DNA of 64,000 bases, taken from NCBI RefSeq assembly GCF_027409185.1, contig NC_084467.1, positions 15,118,501 to 15,182,500 on the forward strand, given 5' to 3'. The notes under the pieces are model-generated. The model worked only from the letters and a program-made list of their open reading frames with translations. It made no database searches and had not been told where the DNA came from. Of this stretch, positions 33,368 to 43,414 are shown piece after piece. Origin of the DNA: Cynocephalus volans (lineage: Eukaryota > Chordata > Mammalia > Dermoptera > Cynocephalidae). Position 1 is the stretch's first letter; each line of letters begins with the position of its first letter. The translations under genes were made by a program, and so were the position numbers.

Positions 33368-33997
33368 GTTAAGAGAACTGCTGGGCTAAAAGATCACCCA
33401 GTTCAGAGAGCCTTTTAATGTTTTGGGACTGCTGGTTGCCAGTTTGCATAGTCAAATTCTAACCTCCCAGTGCCCATGTCCTCCTTTCAGTGGCTGCTGG
33501 GGAGCAGCTTCTTTCTTCTCCTCCCTTCCTCCACGCTCCTCTTGCAGTCCACTTTTGAGAATGCAGATGCCTGCCAGCCCACAATGTAACTGAGTTGTAA
33601 AGTGCCAAGGTCAGTAGCCTCCCCAGTAATTTGTGAGAGACTTCATTGGAAACATTTGCTTTGTGCACACATTCTCATAAAAAGCACTTCTATTTTGTGG
33701 AGCATGAGGGTAATTGCACAGGCAAAACCATTTCTCCAAAATATGAAGAGAATTCATATACAAAGAAATTGCCAAGCCCAGGACAGTAACAGGCCCTCTT
33801 TTTTCAAGTACTGTTCAATTGCCACTGATTCTTGTAGTGCTGAAGTCTTTGGAAGGTGCTAGGGTTCGCTGTAATGTGTGTGGGCCTGTGTTGAGTGTTG
33901 TGTTTGCAAGGATGGTTGTTCTTCTGAGCCATCTGATTTGTGCTTGGGGTCGTGTTGCTCTGCCTCATTGCACTTCCTAGAGCTCCTTGTGAAACTC

Positions 33998-34455
33998 TGG
34001 GTCAGGGTCAGGGCTCGGTCTATTGCTGGGGAAAGAGCTCAGTGTTGGCCCAGGATCAGGGCTCAGTCTAGGTCCATGGGGGAGGCTCAGTTTGAGACCT
34101 TTGTTATGTAGGGCCCTATGGTAGGTGTCAGGGCTTAGTTTATTGCTGATGTCAGGGCTTGGTCTGGAGCCAGGGTCAAGGTTCATTCTGGGACCATGAT
34201 CAGAGCTTAGTAAATTGCTGATGTGAGGATTTGGTCAGGAGTCAGGGTCAGGGTTCAGTCTGGGACCATTATCGGGGCTTAGTTTATCACTGATGTTGGT
34301 GCTTGGTCTGGAGCCAGGGTCAGGCCTCAGTCAAGGACTCTAGTTGGGGCTCAGTCAAGGATCACAGCTCAGTTTATTGCTGTCACTAGGGCTCAGTCTA
34401 GAATTAGGATTAAGGCTTAGTCTGTGGCTAGGATCAGGGTCAGACTGGGGCTCTT
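33998..34455. repeat. 24-bp minisatellite with 72-bp higher-order period
   Basis: Diverged 24-bp units of the type 'tcagggctcagtctgggacc' run up to the edge of HTR6 exon 2. Units fall into three subtypes (one ending near 'ttgctgatg', one with 'ggagccaggg', one with 'gggaccat') that recur in order. 'cttagt'-type anchors fall at 34,134, 34,206 and 34,278, with 'ctcagt' at 34,350: exactly 72 bp apart each time. The array begins and ends irregularly. Units contain CTGAT and CTCAG, which resemble branch-site sequences. Confidence 0.88.
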
Positions 34456-34489
34456 TCTCAGCTGACTCCTGTGGCCTTCCTTTCCGCAG

Positions 34490-34648
34490 GTACCCAGGAC
34501 CCCACGCCCAGGGGTGGAGTCGGCTGACAGCAGGCGTCTGGCCATCAAGCACAGCAGGAAGGCCTTGAAGGCCAGCCTGACACTGGGCATCCTGCTGGGC
34601 ATGTTCTTTGTGACCTGGCTGCCATTCTTTGTGGCCAACATAGCCCAG
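34490..34648 (+). CDS. HTR6: HTR6 coding exon 2: end of intracellular loop 3 and TM6
   Basis: The acceptor CTTTCCGCAG|GTACCC follows a pyrimidine-rich stretch, and the donor is GCCCAG|GTAATG. It encodes residues 239-291: the end of loop 3 (VPRTPRPGVESADSRR, then the basic KHSRKALKASL) and TM6 with FFVTWLPFFVANI. That places Trp281, Phe284, Phe285 and Asn288, known ligand-pocket residues, in their standard positions. Length is 159 bp in phase 0. From memory human has Val at 290 where this sequence has Ala. Confidence 0.98.
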
Positions 34649-34852
34649 GTAATGCCACAGCTGGGGGCAGGTGAGTTCAGGCCTTGCTGGGGAGGTCTCG
34701 AACCCTACCCCAGCCCAGGCACAGGGGGTGGGGTGAGGAGGAGGGCTGCCTCTCCTGGTGCACATATTTGTGTGGGTCTGTTCCATCCATGTTGGGTGGG
34801 GTGCTCCGTGTCCCCACCCTGGGGCCCAGTGTGACATACAGCATCCCTCTAG

Positions 34853-35296
34853 GCCGTGTGTGACTGCATCTCCCCAGGCCTCTTCGATGTCCTCACGTGG
34901 CTGGGCTACTGTAACAGCACCATGAACCCCATCATCTACCCACTCTTCATGCGGGACTTCAAGCGGGCCCTGGGCAGGCTCCTGCCATGCCCCAGCTGTC
35001 CCCAGGAGCGCCAGGCCAGCCTCGCCTCGCCCTCCATGCGCACGTCACACAGCGGCGCCCGGCCCGGCCTGAGCCTGCAGCATGTGCTGCCACTGCCCCT
35101 GCCACCGGACTCAGATTTGGACTCAGGCTCAGGTGGCTCCTCAGGCCTGCAGCTCACGGCCCAGCTGCTGCTGCCTGGAGAGGCCACCTGGGATCCCCCA
35201 CTGCCTACCAGGGCCGCTGCTGTGGTCAACTTCTTTGACATTGATCCCATGGAGCCCAAGCTGCAGCTGCGTCCACTTGGTTCTCCTATGAACTGA
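34853..35296 (+). CDS. HTR6: HTR6 coding exon 3: TM7 and cytoplasmic tail
   Basis: The acceptor CATCCCTCTAG|GCCGTG opens at residue 292. TM7 contains the conserved NPIIY motif (316-320, the NPxxY motif) followed by helix 8 ([13 protein letters not shown]) and a cysteine-containing stretch, [10 protein letters not shown], that could be palmitoylated. The rest is a Ser/Pro/Leu-rich tail that ends ...PLGSPMN. The stop TGA is at 35,294-35,296. Total receptor length is 438 aa against 440 in human. The small difference falls in a Asp-Ser-rich repeat of the tail ([10 protein letters not shown] here). Confidence 0.98.
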   Translation, partial: AVCDCISPGLFDVLTWLGYCNSTMNPIIYPLFMRDFKRALGRLLPCPSCPQERQASLASPSMRTSHSGARPGLSLQHVLPLPLPPDSDLDSGSGGSSGLQLTAQLLLPGEATWDPPLPTRAAAVVNFFDIDPMEPKLQLRPLGSPMN

Positions 35297-35620
35297 CCCG
35301 GGCTTGGAGCTGGCCGGCAGGGAGCTGCACTGGGTGGAACCAAGTCCTTGAGGCCAGGAGGCTGCAATGTACCAGCGGGTACACTGAGTCAGCCCCTGCT
35401 GCTGCTCCAGGCCCCTAACCTGGACGGTAATAGCTGGCTCTGATTAGTTTTCTACAGGCTGCACCATTGTGGAGTGTAACTTGTGGTGTATGTAGAGGAT
35501 GGCTGGAAGACTGGATGTTGGGAGAAAGACCTCTTGGTTCAGATAAGGGTGAAAACAATCATGTCCTCTGCCCATTGCATCAGGCTGGACAGGAGGGGAT
35601 GCCTCTGTCTGCAGACATGG

Positions 35621-35787
35621 ATTAGTGCTACTCAGAACACAGTCCATGAACCATCAACATTACCATCACCTTCTGGGAGTTTGTTAAAAATGCATACCTC
35701 TGTCCCATCCCAGACCTGCCAAATCAGAGTTGCGTGTTGACAAGATCCCCAGGTGAATCATGTGCAAACAGTGTGAGATGTGCTGGC
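35621..35787 (+). repeat. MER5-type hAT MITE
   Basis: Identified by 'gggagtttgttaaaaatgca', 'tcccatcccagacctgccaa' and 'tccccaggtgaatcatgtgc'. Confidence 0.8.
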
Positions 35788-35814
35788 TTAGATGATCTTA
35801 ACCCTGAGAATGAT

Positions 35815-36038
35815 TTGCTAGCACAGAAAAGCACCTGAGCCTGGGAGTCAGGCAGGCATAAATTTGAATCTCTGCTCTATTCACTAGCTCTGGGGTCTGG
35901 CATAGGTTATGCAACCTGAGTCTCAGTTATTCCAGGTGTAAAATGGGGTAACAACGTCTACCTCGAGGGTTGTCTTGAGAATTAGGACAATGTGCAGAGG
36001 GCCCAGCACCCAGGAGGTGGTCAGTAAGTGGTACATTT
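35815..36038 (+). repeat. MIR SINE
   Basis: Landmarks: 'taaatttgaatctctgctct', 'caggtgtaaaatggggtaac', and a 3' 'ggtcagtaagtggtacat'. Confidence 0.82.
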
Positions 36039-36777
36039 TCATTATCATCCTGGCCACCTAGTCCCCTGGCCTCTAGCTCTGGGCCAGGAAGGGCTATTTG
36101 TTCCTGCTGTTTCTTTGTCCATTTTCTTCCTCCTTCTTTTCAGTCCCAACTCAGATTCCTATGACCTGGCTATGGGTCCGCAACTCCTAGTTCCGGATGC
36201 TGGGTGAGTCCTCTATCCTGCAGGTCAACTAGCTGGCTCCCAGGCTGCCACTCTCTCTCCTGGGGGCAAAGGGGCACACAGCAGCTTTGTGTTCAGCCTC
36301 AGGGATGGGTTTTCCTCTACTATGGGCTTCCTCAGACCTAAAAGGAAACAGTTGTCAGGGGGTAAAACCAGCCCCCTGCTCCACCCCTTCTGGCCTTCCC
36401 TGGGGTCAGTGAGGGGAATGGGAATGTTGGCCACTTGGGTAAGCCGAACAGAGTTGAAGAGCAGCTGTCCTTGGTGTGGGCTGGGGCCACCAGGCAGGCA
36501 GGTGGACTCTGGCACAGGGCCTTTGTTTTTTTGGGGCAGGGGATGGGGGAATCCTTGGTGCCCATGGTTTTATCTGCCTTAGGTCTCTTTTCAGCCTGAG
36601 GTTTTTCTTAAAGCCACCCCCTCCCCACCAACCCCAAGTTCCATTAACCCAAGCTCCCGGGGCTGCTCTCCGTGGTGCTGATCAGACTCAACTCCAGCCC
36701 TGGCTACTGGCCACGGATGGGCCATGGTGCTTGCTGGGGCTTGCCCTGTGCCCCCAGGCCTGCCTGAGGGGACTCCC

Positions 36778-36783
36778 AATAAA
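36778..36783 (+). terminator. HTR6: Poly(A) signal, candidate for HTR6
   Basis: AATAAA in 'gactcccaataaacactagt', followed by a GT-rich stretch ('gactgactgcggtgtggact') suitable as a downstream element. It is the first canonical AATAAA I see on the plus strand after the HTR6 stop. Confidence 0.65.
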
Positions 36784-36849
36784 CACTAGTTGGAGGGAGT
36801 GACTGACTGCGGTGTGGACTGGATTCAATGGAGGGGTCACTCGGGGCTT

Positions 36850-37420
36850 GAGAAGCAGCTGGTGTTGTAGGAAGAGACCCTGGGCATAGGTGTCCTGGGT
36901 TTTGTGTCAGACTCTGCCCCTAATTTGCCCTGGGACCCCAGCATAATCATTTCCCCTTTCCGAGCCTCAGTTTCCCATGTGTGACACGAGCAGTTTGGAT
37001 TAATAGCAGCAGGAGTTGTACGAATATTCCTGGAATGAAAAAACAAATAAGCATACCCCTGAACAGTGATCCCGCTCAATATTCAATGGCTCGAATTTAT
37101 CCTGCTCTCCTCCCACCTCCCTCAGAGCTTGTCAGTACTTCTGCCCGGGCCTTGATTTCCCCATCTGTCCTGTCATTCGGGGACAGTGGAAGGAACAAAG
37201 AAGGCGGCTCCCATGGATGCAGATGCAGAGGCTAAGGGCTTGGCTCCGGAGTCTGACTGACTGGGCTTTGGGGCTTCGCTTCATTCCTGCCCAGCTGTGA
37301 GACCTTCAGCAGGTTACCTTCTCTCTCTGTGCCTCACTTTCCCCAAGCATAAAATGAAGAACATATGAGGACTTAGGATTGCTGTGAAGGTCAACTGAGA
37401 TGATCGGTGCAGGTACACGG
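36850..37420 (+). repeat. MIR SINEs, two copies
   Basis: One copy (about 36,850-37,020) shows 'ccgagcctcagtttcccatg'. The other (about 37,215-37,420) shows 'gctccggagtctgactgact', 'tctctgtgcctcactttccc' and 'aagcataaaatgaagaac'. Confidence 0.78.
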
Positions 37421-37471
37421 TACTGTTGCTATCACCCCTGTTCCTGCTACAGGAAATCCTTCCCTGTGTAA

Positions 37472-37530
37472 TTTATTCTTGTCACCAGACCCAGTTTCCA
37501 GCCACACTGAATGCTTATTAAGCATTTATT
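37472..37530 (-). terminator. TMCO4: Poly(A) signals, candidates for TMCO4
   Basis: On the minus strand AATAAA occurs at 37,525-37,530 and again at 37,472-37,477. They are the first canonical signals downstream of the TMCO4 stop at 38,152, giving a 3'UTR of about 0.6-0.7 kb. Which one is used cannot be told from sequence. Confidence 0.45.
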
Positions 37531-38151
37531 CACCATGCTCTGTTACAATGATATCCAGGGCCACCGTGCTGCACAACTTTGGGGGGTGCCACTCACATCC
37601 TGTCTCTGTGACTGATGCCCCTGTACCTGTGCAGTGCACAGCCTGCACAAATGTGTGCGGCAGATCTGACTGGATCTGCTAACAGCAAGGAGAGTAAGCC
37701 CCCCCCCCCAGCTGCGCCTGCTCTGTAGGTGCCAGTTGGTGGTGCCTGTGGGCAGGCGGCCTCAAGTGTGGCTGGAAGAGAAGGCAGAAACCTGGCTTTA
37801 CTGAAGCCAGGGGAGAGGTGGTGTGGGAGCCTCGGGCCCTGGAGAGCCGTCTGGACCTCTTGATGAATGGCAAGTCCCCTCAGCTGTGGCAGAAAGCTCA
37901 TGGCTGGTTTAGAGTCCCAGGGCTCCGAACTGTGCTTGGTTGACATTGCAGGTCTCTGGCCTTGCTTCCCCAGGGAGGGAATGTTTTCTCCCCCAAATAC
38001 CCCTTCCTTCCAATTCCTTTTCCTTCCATTTAGGAAAGACCCTTGTGGAGATAGATCCCACACCTTCAGAGCTCATGTGAGGAAGCTGAAGGGGTGTAAG
38101 AGACAGCTGCATATTGAAATCTGGGAAGACAGCTCAGGTCCTCTGCTGGGG

Positions 38152-38565
38152 TCAGTCCAGCCCTGGGCAGGGCCCCTGGGCCTCATGGGCACAGTCAGGG
38201 CAGCCCAGTGGGTTGAGGCTCATGCCATGGCTGCAGATCTGGGGGCTCTCAGCAGGGCTGACAGCAGCAGGAAGGGAGGCCCCTTCAGACTGGTCCAGCC
38301 CCGCTAGCACCTGCGCTTGGCTGGAATCAGTAGACATGGTCACTGTGGGGGTGTCTCCAGGTGCAGGACTCTGGGTCTGCCCATCATCCTGGTGGGTGGT
38401 CTTGCCCGATGAGGTGGCGGTGGCTGCTGCCTGGGGAGGCACCTCTTGGGGCAGGCTGCCTGGGGCCAGCAAGAGCCCCTTCTTGTCCCAGCCTGGCTTG
38501 GTGCGGATGCCCACGGCCTTCAGGATGACGTCCATCTGCTTGGCGTAGTCCAGGTGGCCGCTGAC
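38152..38565 (-). CDS. TMCO4: TMCO4 last coding exon
   Basis: TMCO4 is a predicted multi-pass membrane protein with an alpha/beta-hydrolase-like DUF726 domain; its biochemical role is not settled. This terminal exon opens on the minus strand after the acceptor CTCCTGCAG (exon from 38,565) and encodes 137 residues: VSGHLDYAKQMDVILKAVGI, the end of the conserved domain, then a Gln/Ser/Pro/Thr-rich disordered tail ending ...CPDCAHEAQGPCPGLD. The TGA stop is at plus positions 38,152-38,154. The domain end and the last residues agree with the human protein as I recall it. Phase 0 matches the previous exon. The gene converges with HTR6. Confidence 0.94.
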   Translation of the reverse strand, partial: VSGHLDYAKQMDVILKAVGIRTKPGWDKKGLLLAPGSLPQEVPPQAAATATSSGKTTHQDDGQTQSPAPGDTPTVTMSTDSSQAQVLAGLDQSEGASLPAAVSPAESPQICSHGMSLNPLGCPDCAHEAQGPCPGLD

Positions 38566-38904
38566 CTGCAGGAGGACAGTGATGAGGTCCACAGTGGGTG
38601 GGCAGAGCTCAGCCCTCCCCAGGGCCCCAAGTTAAGCTTCTGGGCCTCCCCCTCGCCCTCAGCATCCTCAGCCAACCAATCGCCAGTCCTGTGACTCTGA
38701 CTCTCAAGGCCTCTCAAATCCTGGGTGGGGTGGGAAGACTCTAGGTTCAAAGCCATTTTGGAATTCATTAAATAAAGATGAAGGAAGTTTCTCTAAAATA
38801 TCTGTGTCCTCTGGGGGCAGGAAGGGAATCTCCTGACAGAAAGTTGGGGTAGGAGTTCTCATTCTTTGCCTGCAGCTTCAGGCTACAGCTGGTGCGTGTG
38901 GGGG

Positions 38905-39015
38905 TGTCTGCTGCTCACTAGTTGGGGGACCTTGGGCAGAATCTCCTGTCCCCCTGTCAGGTGCCTCAGCTGTAAAATGGGGACAGTAAGAGTAGTTATA
39001 CCACACTGCAGCTGT
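38905..39015 (+). repeat. MIR fragment
   Basis: Seen in 'gaccttgggcagaatctcct' and 'cctcagctgtaaaatgggga'. Confidence 0.7.
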
Positions 39016-39059
39016 GATGATTCCCCCAGGAAAAGCCCCCAAATTGGAATAAAGCTAAG

Positions 39060-39440
39060 GCACAGACTGCGAAGAATGTCTGCAGTTCACTCTCCCACTT
39101 CTCCCTTAGACACAAGAGCTCCAATCACAGTTGGGCACACTCCCCAGCCTCCCTTGCAGCTAGGAGTACTGTGACAAGTTCTGGCCTATGAGATGAGGCA
39201 GTAGTGTCATGTGGTGCTCCTTGGAATTCTCTTTACAAGGAGGAGCAAGCACTATTCTCCCCCCATATCCTCTTTCCTGCTGGCTGGAACTCAGATGGGA
39301 TGACCAGAGCTTGTGCAGCCACCTTGGGCCATGAGCTGGCCCATTAAAGATGGCAGAGCAAGCAGCAAGAGAGAGGGAATTTTGCCCCCTGAAGACTGTG
39401 GAGCTGGCACCCAGCCCTAAACCACCTACTCTGGCTTCTT
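39060..39440 (+). repeat. Decayed interspersed repeat, possibly LTR-type
   Basis: The string 'cagcctcccttgcagctagg', 'tctggcctatgagatgaggc', 'cctgctggctggaactcaga' and 'cttcttttacatgatagg' follows a widespread old mammalian repeat. I suspect an ERVL/MaLR-like LTR fossil but cannot fix the family. It is very old and carries no coding part. Confidence 0.4.
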
Positions 39441-39624
39441 TTACATGATAGGATCAACCCTCCTGTGTTTAAGACACAGAGCAAGGCCTTTGTTATATGG
39501 GCTAATGTTAACTAAGACCAGGGCCAAGAACTCAGATGGGCCCACCTGCTTCCTCAGAGAGCAAGATATCTCTGTTTTTGTGTTCGGATGTGTTAGCGAG
39601 CGAAAAGTTAGGTCCTCAATACAC

Positions 39625-39935
39625 TGTAGCAAATAAGCACACTGGATACCCTCCTTTGACAGGTATCGGCTGTTAACTATAGATGAAAGAATTGAGCCAC
39701 AGAGAGGTAAAGTGACTTGTCCAAGGTCACACAGCTAGACCACATCAGAGCTGGGATTTGAATCCAGACCTGTTTCTAAAGCCTGCTCTCTTCATAGGAA
39801 ATCAGTTGGGAAGAAGAGATGTGAAAATTCATTCTTATTTTACAGATGAGGAAAGTGTAGCCCAGAGAGGGACAGTGGTTTGCTTAATGACACACAGCAC
39901 ATGAAGAGCAAAGCTGTGTGCTGTGCTGGAGATGC
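39625..39935 (-). repeat. MIR SINEs, antisense, two copies
   Basis: The first copy: 'gtgacttgtccaaggtcaca', 'gagctgggatttgaatccag'. The second: 'tattttacagatgaggaaag', 'gcttaatgacacacagcaca'. Confidence 0.88.
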
Positions 39936-40429
39936 TGCGTGTGGAGACTGCTGAGCTCAGATCTGCCCCTAAAGGGAGCCTTGAGTTCTCCCCAGCCAGT
40001 CTAGGGGGCCTGCTTTAGTGCCAAAGGCAGGCGCAAAACAGAACATGTTTAAGGCTGAAGGGGAAGGCTTTTATTTAAAGGAGAAAGGAAAACACCGGGG
40101 AGGCTCTTGTAGGGAATCTTAGGAAACAACACAAAGATTCCATGATGCTGTTAACGTCTGAATTTCCATTTGAATCACAGATTGCACTGGCTTATTCAAA
40201 TGATTTCTCAAGAACACAAAAAGAAAAATTCCCTGAACAGTTTTGTTATTTTTTTCACCAACAGAACCTACCTACTTCTTTTTCCTTTCCTTACAAAAGC
40301 TTTTAAACGACTTTCAGTGAAAATATACAAGTGTATCCACACCTATAAGTGGCTTTTTAGGTCCCTGGTTCAGGATGGAGGTCAAGGTGGGGTTGGTGCC
40401 CTTTTGCAGCAGGATGCAGATTTAGTGAC

Positions 40430-40925
40430 TGTGTGGCACTAGAAAGAACCCAAGTTTGGAATCTGAGAAACTGAGGTCCCAGCCTTGGCTCTGTCTCTTA
40501 CTAGTAACTGGATTAGTCCTTACAGTTTCCTGAACCACACCATTCCCATCTGTGAAATGAGGATCATGATCTTGATTTTTTTTTTTTTTTTTTGGTGGCT
40601 AGCTGGTACTGGGATCTGAACCCGTGACCTTGGTGATATAAGGCTGTGCTTTAACCAACTGAGCTAACCAGCCAGCCCTTGGATCATGACCTTGAATGTC
40701 TGCTGCAAAGAATTCAAGGGCCTGGCACTTCGTAGGAACCCAGTACACGCAATTCTTTACTATTATGTTTCATATATGATTCAAAACACTCTCGCAGAGA
40801 TGCTGCCCAATGTGAGTTAGTGACACCCACCTCAAGGGGTTGATGGGAAGAAATAATACACAAACCACGAAGCACAGTGCCTGGCCCATAATAGGTGCTC
40901 CATAAATATGAGTTCCCTTACCTTA
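40430..40925 (+). repeat. MIR SINE split by a younger SINE
   Basis: The 5' part (to 40,560) reads 'ggctctgtctcttactagta' and 'tcccatctgtgaaatgagga'. After the inserted element the MIR pattern resumes, with a 3' end 'gtgcctggcccataataggt'. This is a clear nested insertion. Confidence 0.78.
40576..40680 (-). repeat. tRNA-Ile-derived SINE, monomer, with target-site duplication
   Basis: Antisense copy: a T tail of about 19 bases, then 'ggtggctagctggtactggg' and 'accaactgagctaaccagcc'. The direct repeats GGATCATGATCTTGA (40,561-40,575) and GGATCATGACCTTGA (40,681-40,695) differ at one base. Confidence 0.93.
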
Positions 40926-41869
40926 GTTTCCTTGGAAGTGGGGATAGAGGGTAGGGAGTTAGCCAGGCTGATCCATGTGGGAGCCCAAGATGGCTGCTCA
41001 AGCTCCAGCCATCACATCTGAATTCCAGCCAGTGGAAACTTCACACCCACAGAGAAAAACAAGCGCTGCCTCCCTACACCTTTTTAAAGTTGGTGAAGGG
41101 CTGGTACCAGGGCTAGATAGAAACAGGCCAGGAAGGGAGGTGTTTGTGGCCACTGGCTGCAGCTGAGATTCCAGATGGAATTTCAAACATGCAGCTGTCC
41201 TAGAACATGCAGCTCTGGCCCTCGACTACAACTTGGTCCAGGTCTCAGCTAACCCTAGTCCTGGAGCTGCTATTCTGCAAAGAGCTAGTGGGGAGAAGTC
41301 ACTGGCAGAGCTCCAATTGCATAGTCAGTGGGAGGGGATGACAGAGCAGGGGCGAGGTGGGTGGGAAAAGCATCTCTCTTTAGTGGTGGAAAGTTCTGAT
41401 GTGGCTGATGCTGGGTGAAGATTTCAGCCCATGACTATCTCCCTGGCTGTCTTGATTGAAATCGGCCAGCTGCCTGGATACAGGCTGGATGTCACTGGTG
41501 CGGAGGGGTGTTCCTTGACTTCCCATGCTGGTTAGGGACACTCCTAGGGCTCCATAGCCTCTGTGGATACCCTGTGACAGCACTCAGTAAAGCCTGTCAT
41601 TATCATCTGCTCACTAGTTCATGTTCACTGATAGACCATAGGCTCACGCAGAGCAAGGACTGCTTCTAACTCACCTGTGCTCCCCACAACTAGCCCCACA
41701 CATCGTGGGGACTCAGCAGTTACCAGATGCACGCAGGTGTGAATGGGCCCCAGCACTTCCTGTTCCCTGCCTTGCAAGACACCTCGACTTGGTCAAACTG
41801 AGGCTGCCACCACCCACCTCTGCCTGCCCCAACACTTCCTTCCAAGACTATCAGGCCCTTTTGGGTTCC

Positions 41870-42260
41870 TTCACCTCTCAGGCCTCAGTTTCCTCATCTG
41901 TAAAGTGGGGCTAATAAAGATACCTGCACCACATGGTCTGGTTGTGAGGATTCATACACACAATAGGCTTATTGCCATAAAGTTTGAGGTCACTATTGGA
42001 CAGCCACAGAGATGTATGAATGTAGGCAGCAGAAGTACAGTGGTTGAGAGTCCAGGCTCTGAAGTGGTTTCCCGGGCTCATTGGGCTCTAGCATTCAGGT
42101 TGTGTCACCTCCTGCAGACTCAGTTTCCCCACCTGTACAACGGGTTATTATGCCTTCATGGACTGCTGTGAAGATCAGATGACATATCTCTGTAAGGCAG
42201 GCAGAGCTGTGCCTGGCACGTGTTGGCTATTGTTCTTCTTATTGAGTGTCTGCTTTGTGC
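41870..42260 (+). repeat. MIR SINEs, two adjacent copies
   Basis: The first copy is partial: 'caggcctcagtttcctcatc', 'tgtaaagtggggctaataaa'. The second (from about 42,015): 'agagtccaggctctgaagtg', 'gactcagtttccccacctgt', 'gctgtgcctggcacgtgttg'. Confidence 0.85.
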
Positions 42261-42864
42261 CTAGCCCTTTGCTAATTTCTAGAGGCCGGCCGGCATTCCC
42301 TTTGGGACATGAAGAGTCTTGCCCTAGGCTGGGTCTCTACCCTGCAGAAGCCTCACCAGTTGGTTCCTGGGGTGGCAGAGTCCCTGCCCGTTGTAACCCA
42401 GTCCCCACGCAGGAGAGACTGAAGGGCAGGAGGGCACTTGGCCTTTGGCTGCTTTGTTCATCCCTTGTGATGCCCCCTGCCTGTGACAGGATAATTCACT
42501 AAGGGCCCTGCCATGTCCACCCACCAGGGAGAAGACAGGTCCTGCAGGTCTCTGCTCAGAGCAGAGGGTGCCAGTGCTTCCCCCAACAGTGGCACTGGAA
42601 ACCTTTTGCCAGCGACCTCTCCTCAGGTGAGGGTTTTCAAGGAAAACAGAAGGGCAGCACAAAGGCAGTGCTGATTACCTCTCATTACGCAGAAGAGGAG
42701 AGCCCTGCTTTTCCTGATGTGCTCCTAATGTGATAAAGAGCTAGTATTAGGCAGGAGCTGGGGAGCTGCCATGCAGACAGTCTGAGGAGAGAGAGAATCT
42801 CCAAAGCTGCTGGTCTCAAAGGGGAAAGAACTAAAGGTAGAGGCAGGGGCAGGAGAGGAAGGAA

Positions 42865-43000
42865 ACGGTATTAAATGAGGACCTATTATGCACCAAGCAT
42901 CTTATATGCATTGTCAAAACGGAGGCACAGAGATGTTAAGTGACTGGCCCAATGTCACGCAGCCAGTAAGCCAGTGGCAGAACCAGAATCCTAAGCCAGG
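42865..43000 (-). repeat. MIR SINE, antisense
   Basis: 'ttatgcaccaagcatcttat', 'aaaacggaggcacagagatg' and 'ccagtggcagaaccagaatc' mark reversed MIR. Confidence 0.8.
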
Positions 43001-43414
43001 CCTCTGTGGTGCCAGCAGCTGTACTCTTCCCACCATGTCCCATCCTGGGCTTGCCGGGGCAGAAACTGGATCTTGGGAGGGCTTTGTGGCATGAAAAGGA
43101 ACTTCCGTTAAAAAGGAATTTTCAGCTATTCCTTTCTACTTTCGATTTCCTAGGCAGAGGGAGACTCGGGGTGGTGAGGCACAAAGCCACTGTCCCCCCT
43201 TCCCCATTCAGGACCCAGGCACCCCCAAATGGGACAGAGAGCCCTGCACACGGGTCAGGAATCATCAGCTCCGAGTCCTGTGGCTTCCTGCCATGTGACC
43301 CAGCTTCCCCATTCCCGCAGGAGGTGGCCCACACGGGCTCTGGACCTGCGTCAGAGTCCAGATCTACGACTCTGGTGGCGAGTACATTCCCACGCATCTC
43401 AGTTTTCCAGTCTT

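Larger units (their letters stand above)
25255..34489 (+). other. HTR6: HTR6 intron 1, rich in tandem arrays
   Basis: The intron joins CAG|GTATCC to TTCCGCAG|GTACCC in phase 0. It contains L2 and MIR fragments, an L1 fragment split by a SINE, three tRNA-derived SINE copies, a GT-rich block of about 0.9 kb, an AC tract, a TG tract and a 24-bp minisatellite that ends about 35 bp before exon 2. A plausible branch site, CTGAC, lies at 34,462-34,466. I found no coding exon of another gene in it. Stretches such as 27,430-28,270, 31,550-32,220 and 33,420-33,990 appear unique and unassigned. Confidence 0.92.
35297..36800 (+). other. HTR6: HTR6 3'UTR (end inferred)
   Basis: From the stop codon to the AATAAA at 36,778. 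It includes a MER5-type and a MIR fragment, so parts of this UTR are repeat-derived. No coding potential is seen. The length, about 1.5 kb, depends on which poly(A) signal is used. Confidence 0.6.

Noticed and set aside
33977-34186. Minus-strand frame with an eight-residue repeat pattern (PSPD-type)
   Set aside because: The pattern arises because the minisatellite unit is 24 bp, a multiple of three. It is an intronic array, not a repeat protein.
33998-34455. CRISPR-like array
   Set aside because: Regular 24-bp spacing caught the eye, but there are no unique spacers between conserved repeats, and the setting is a vertebrate intron.
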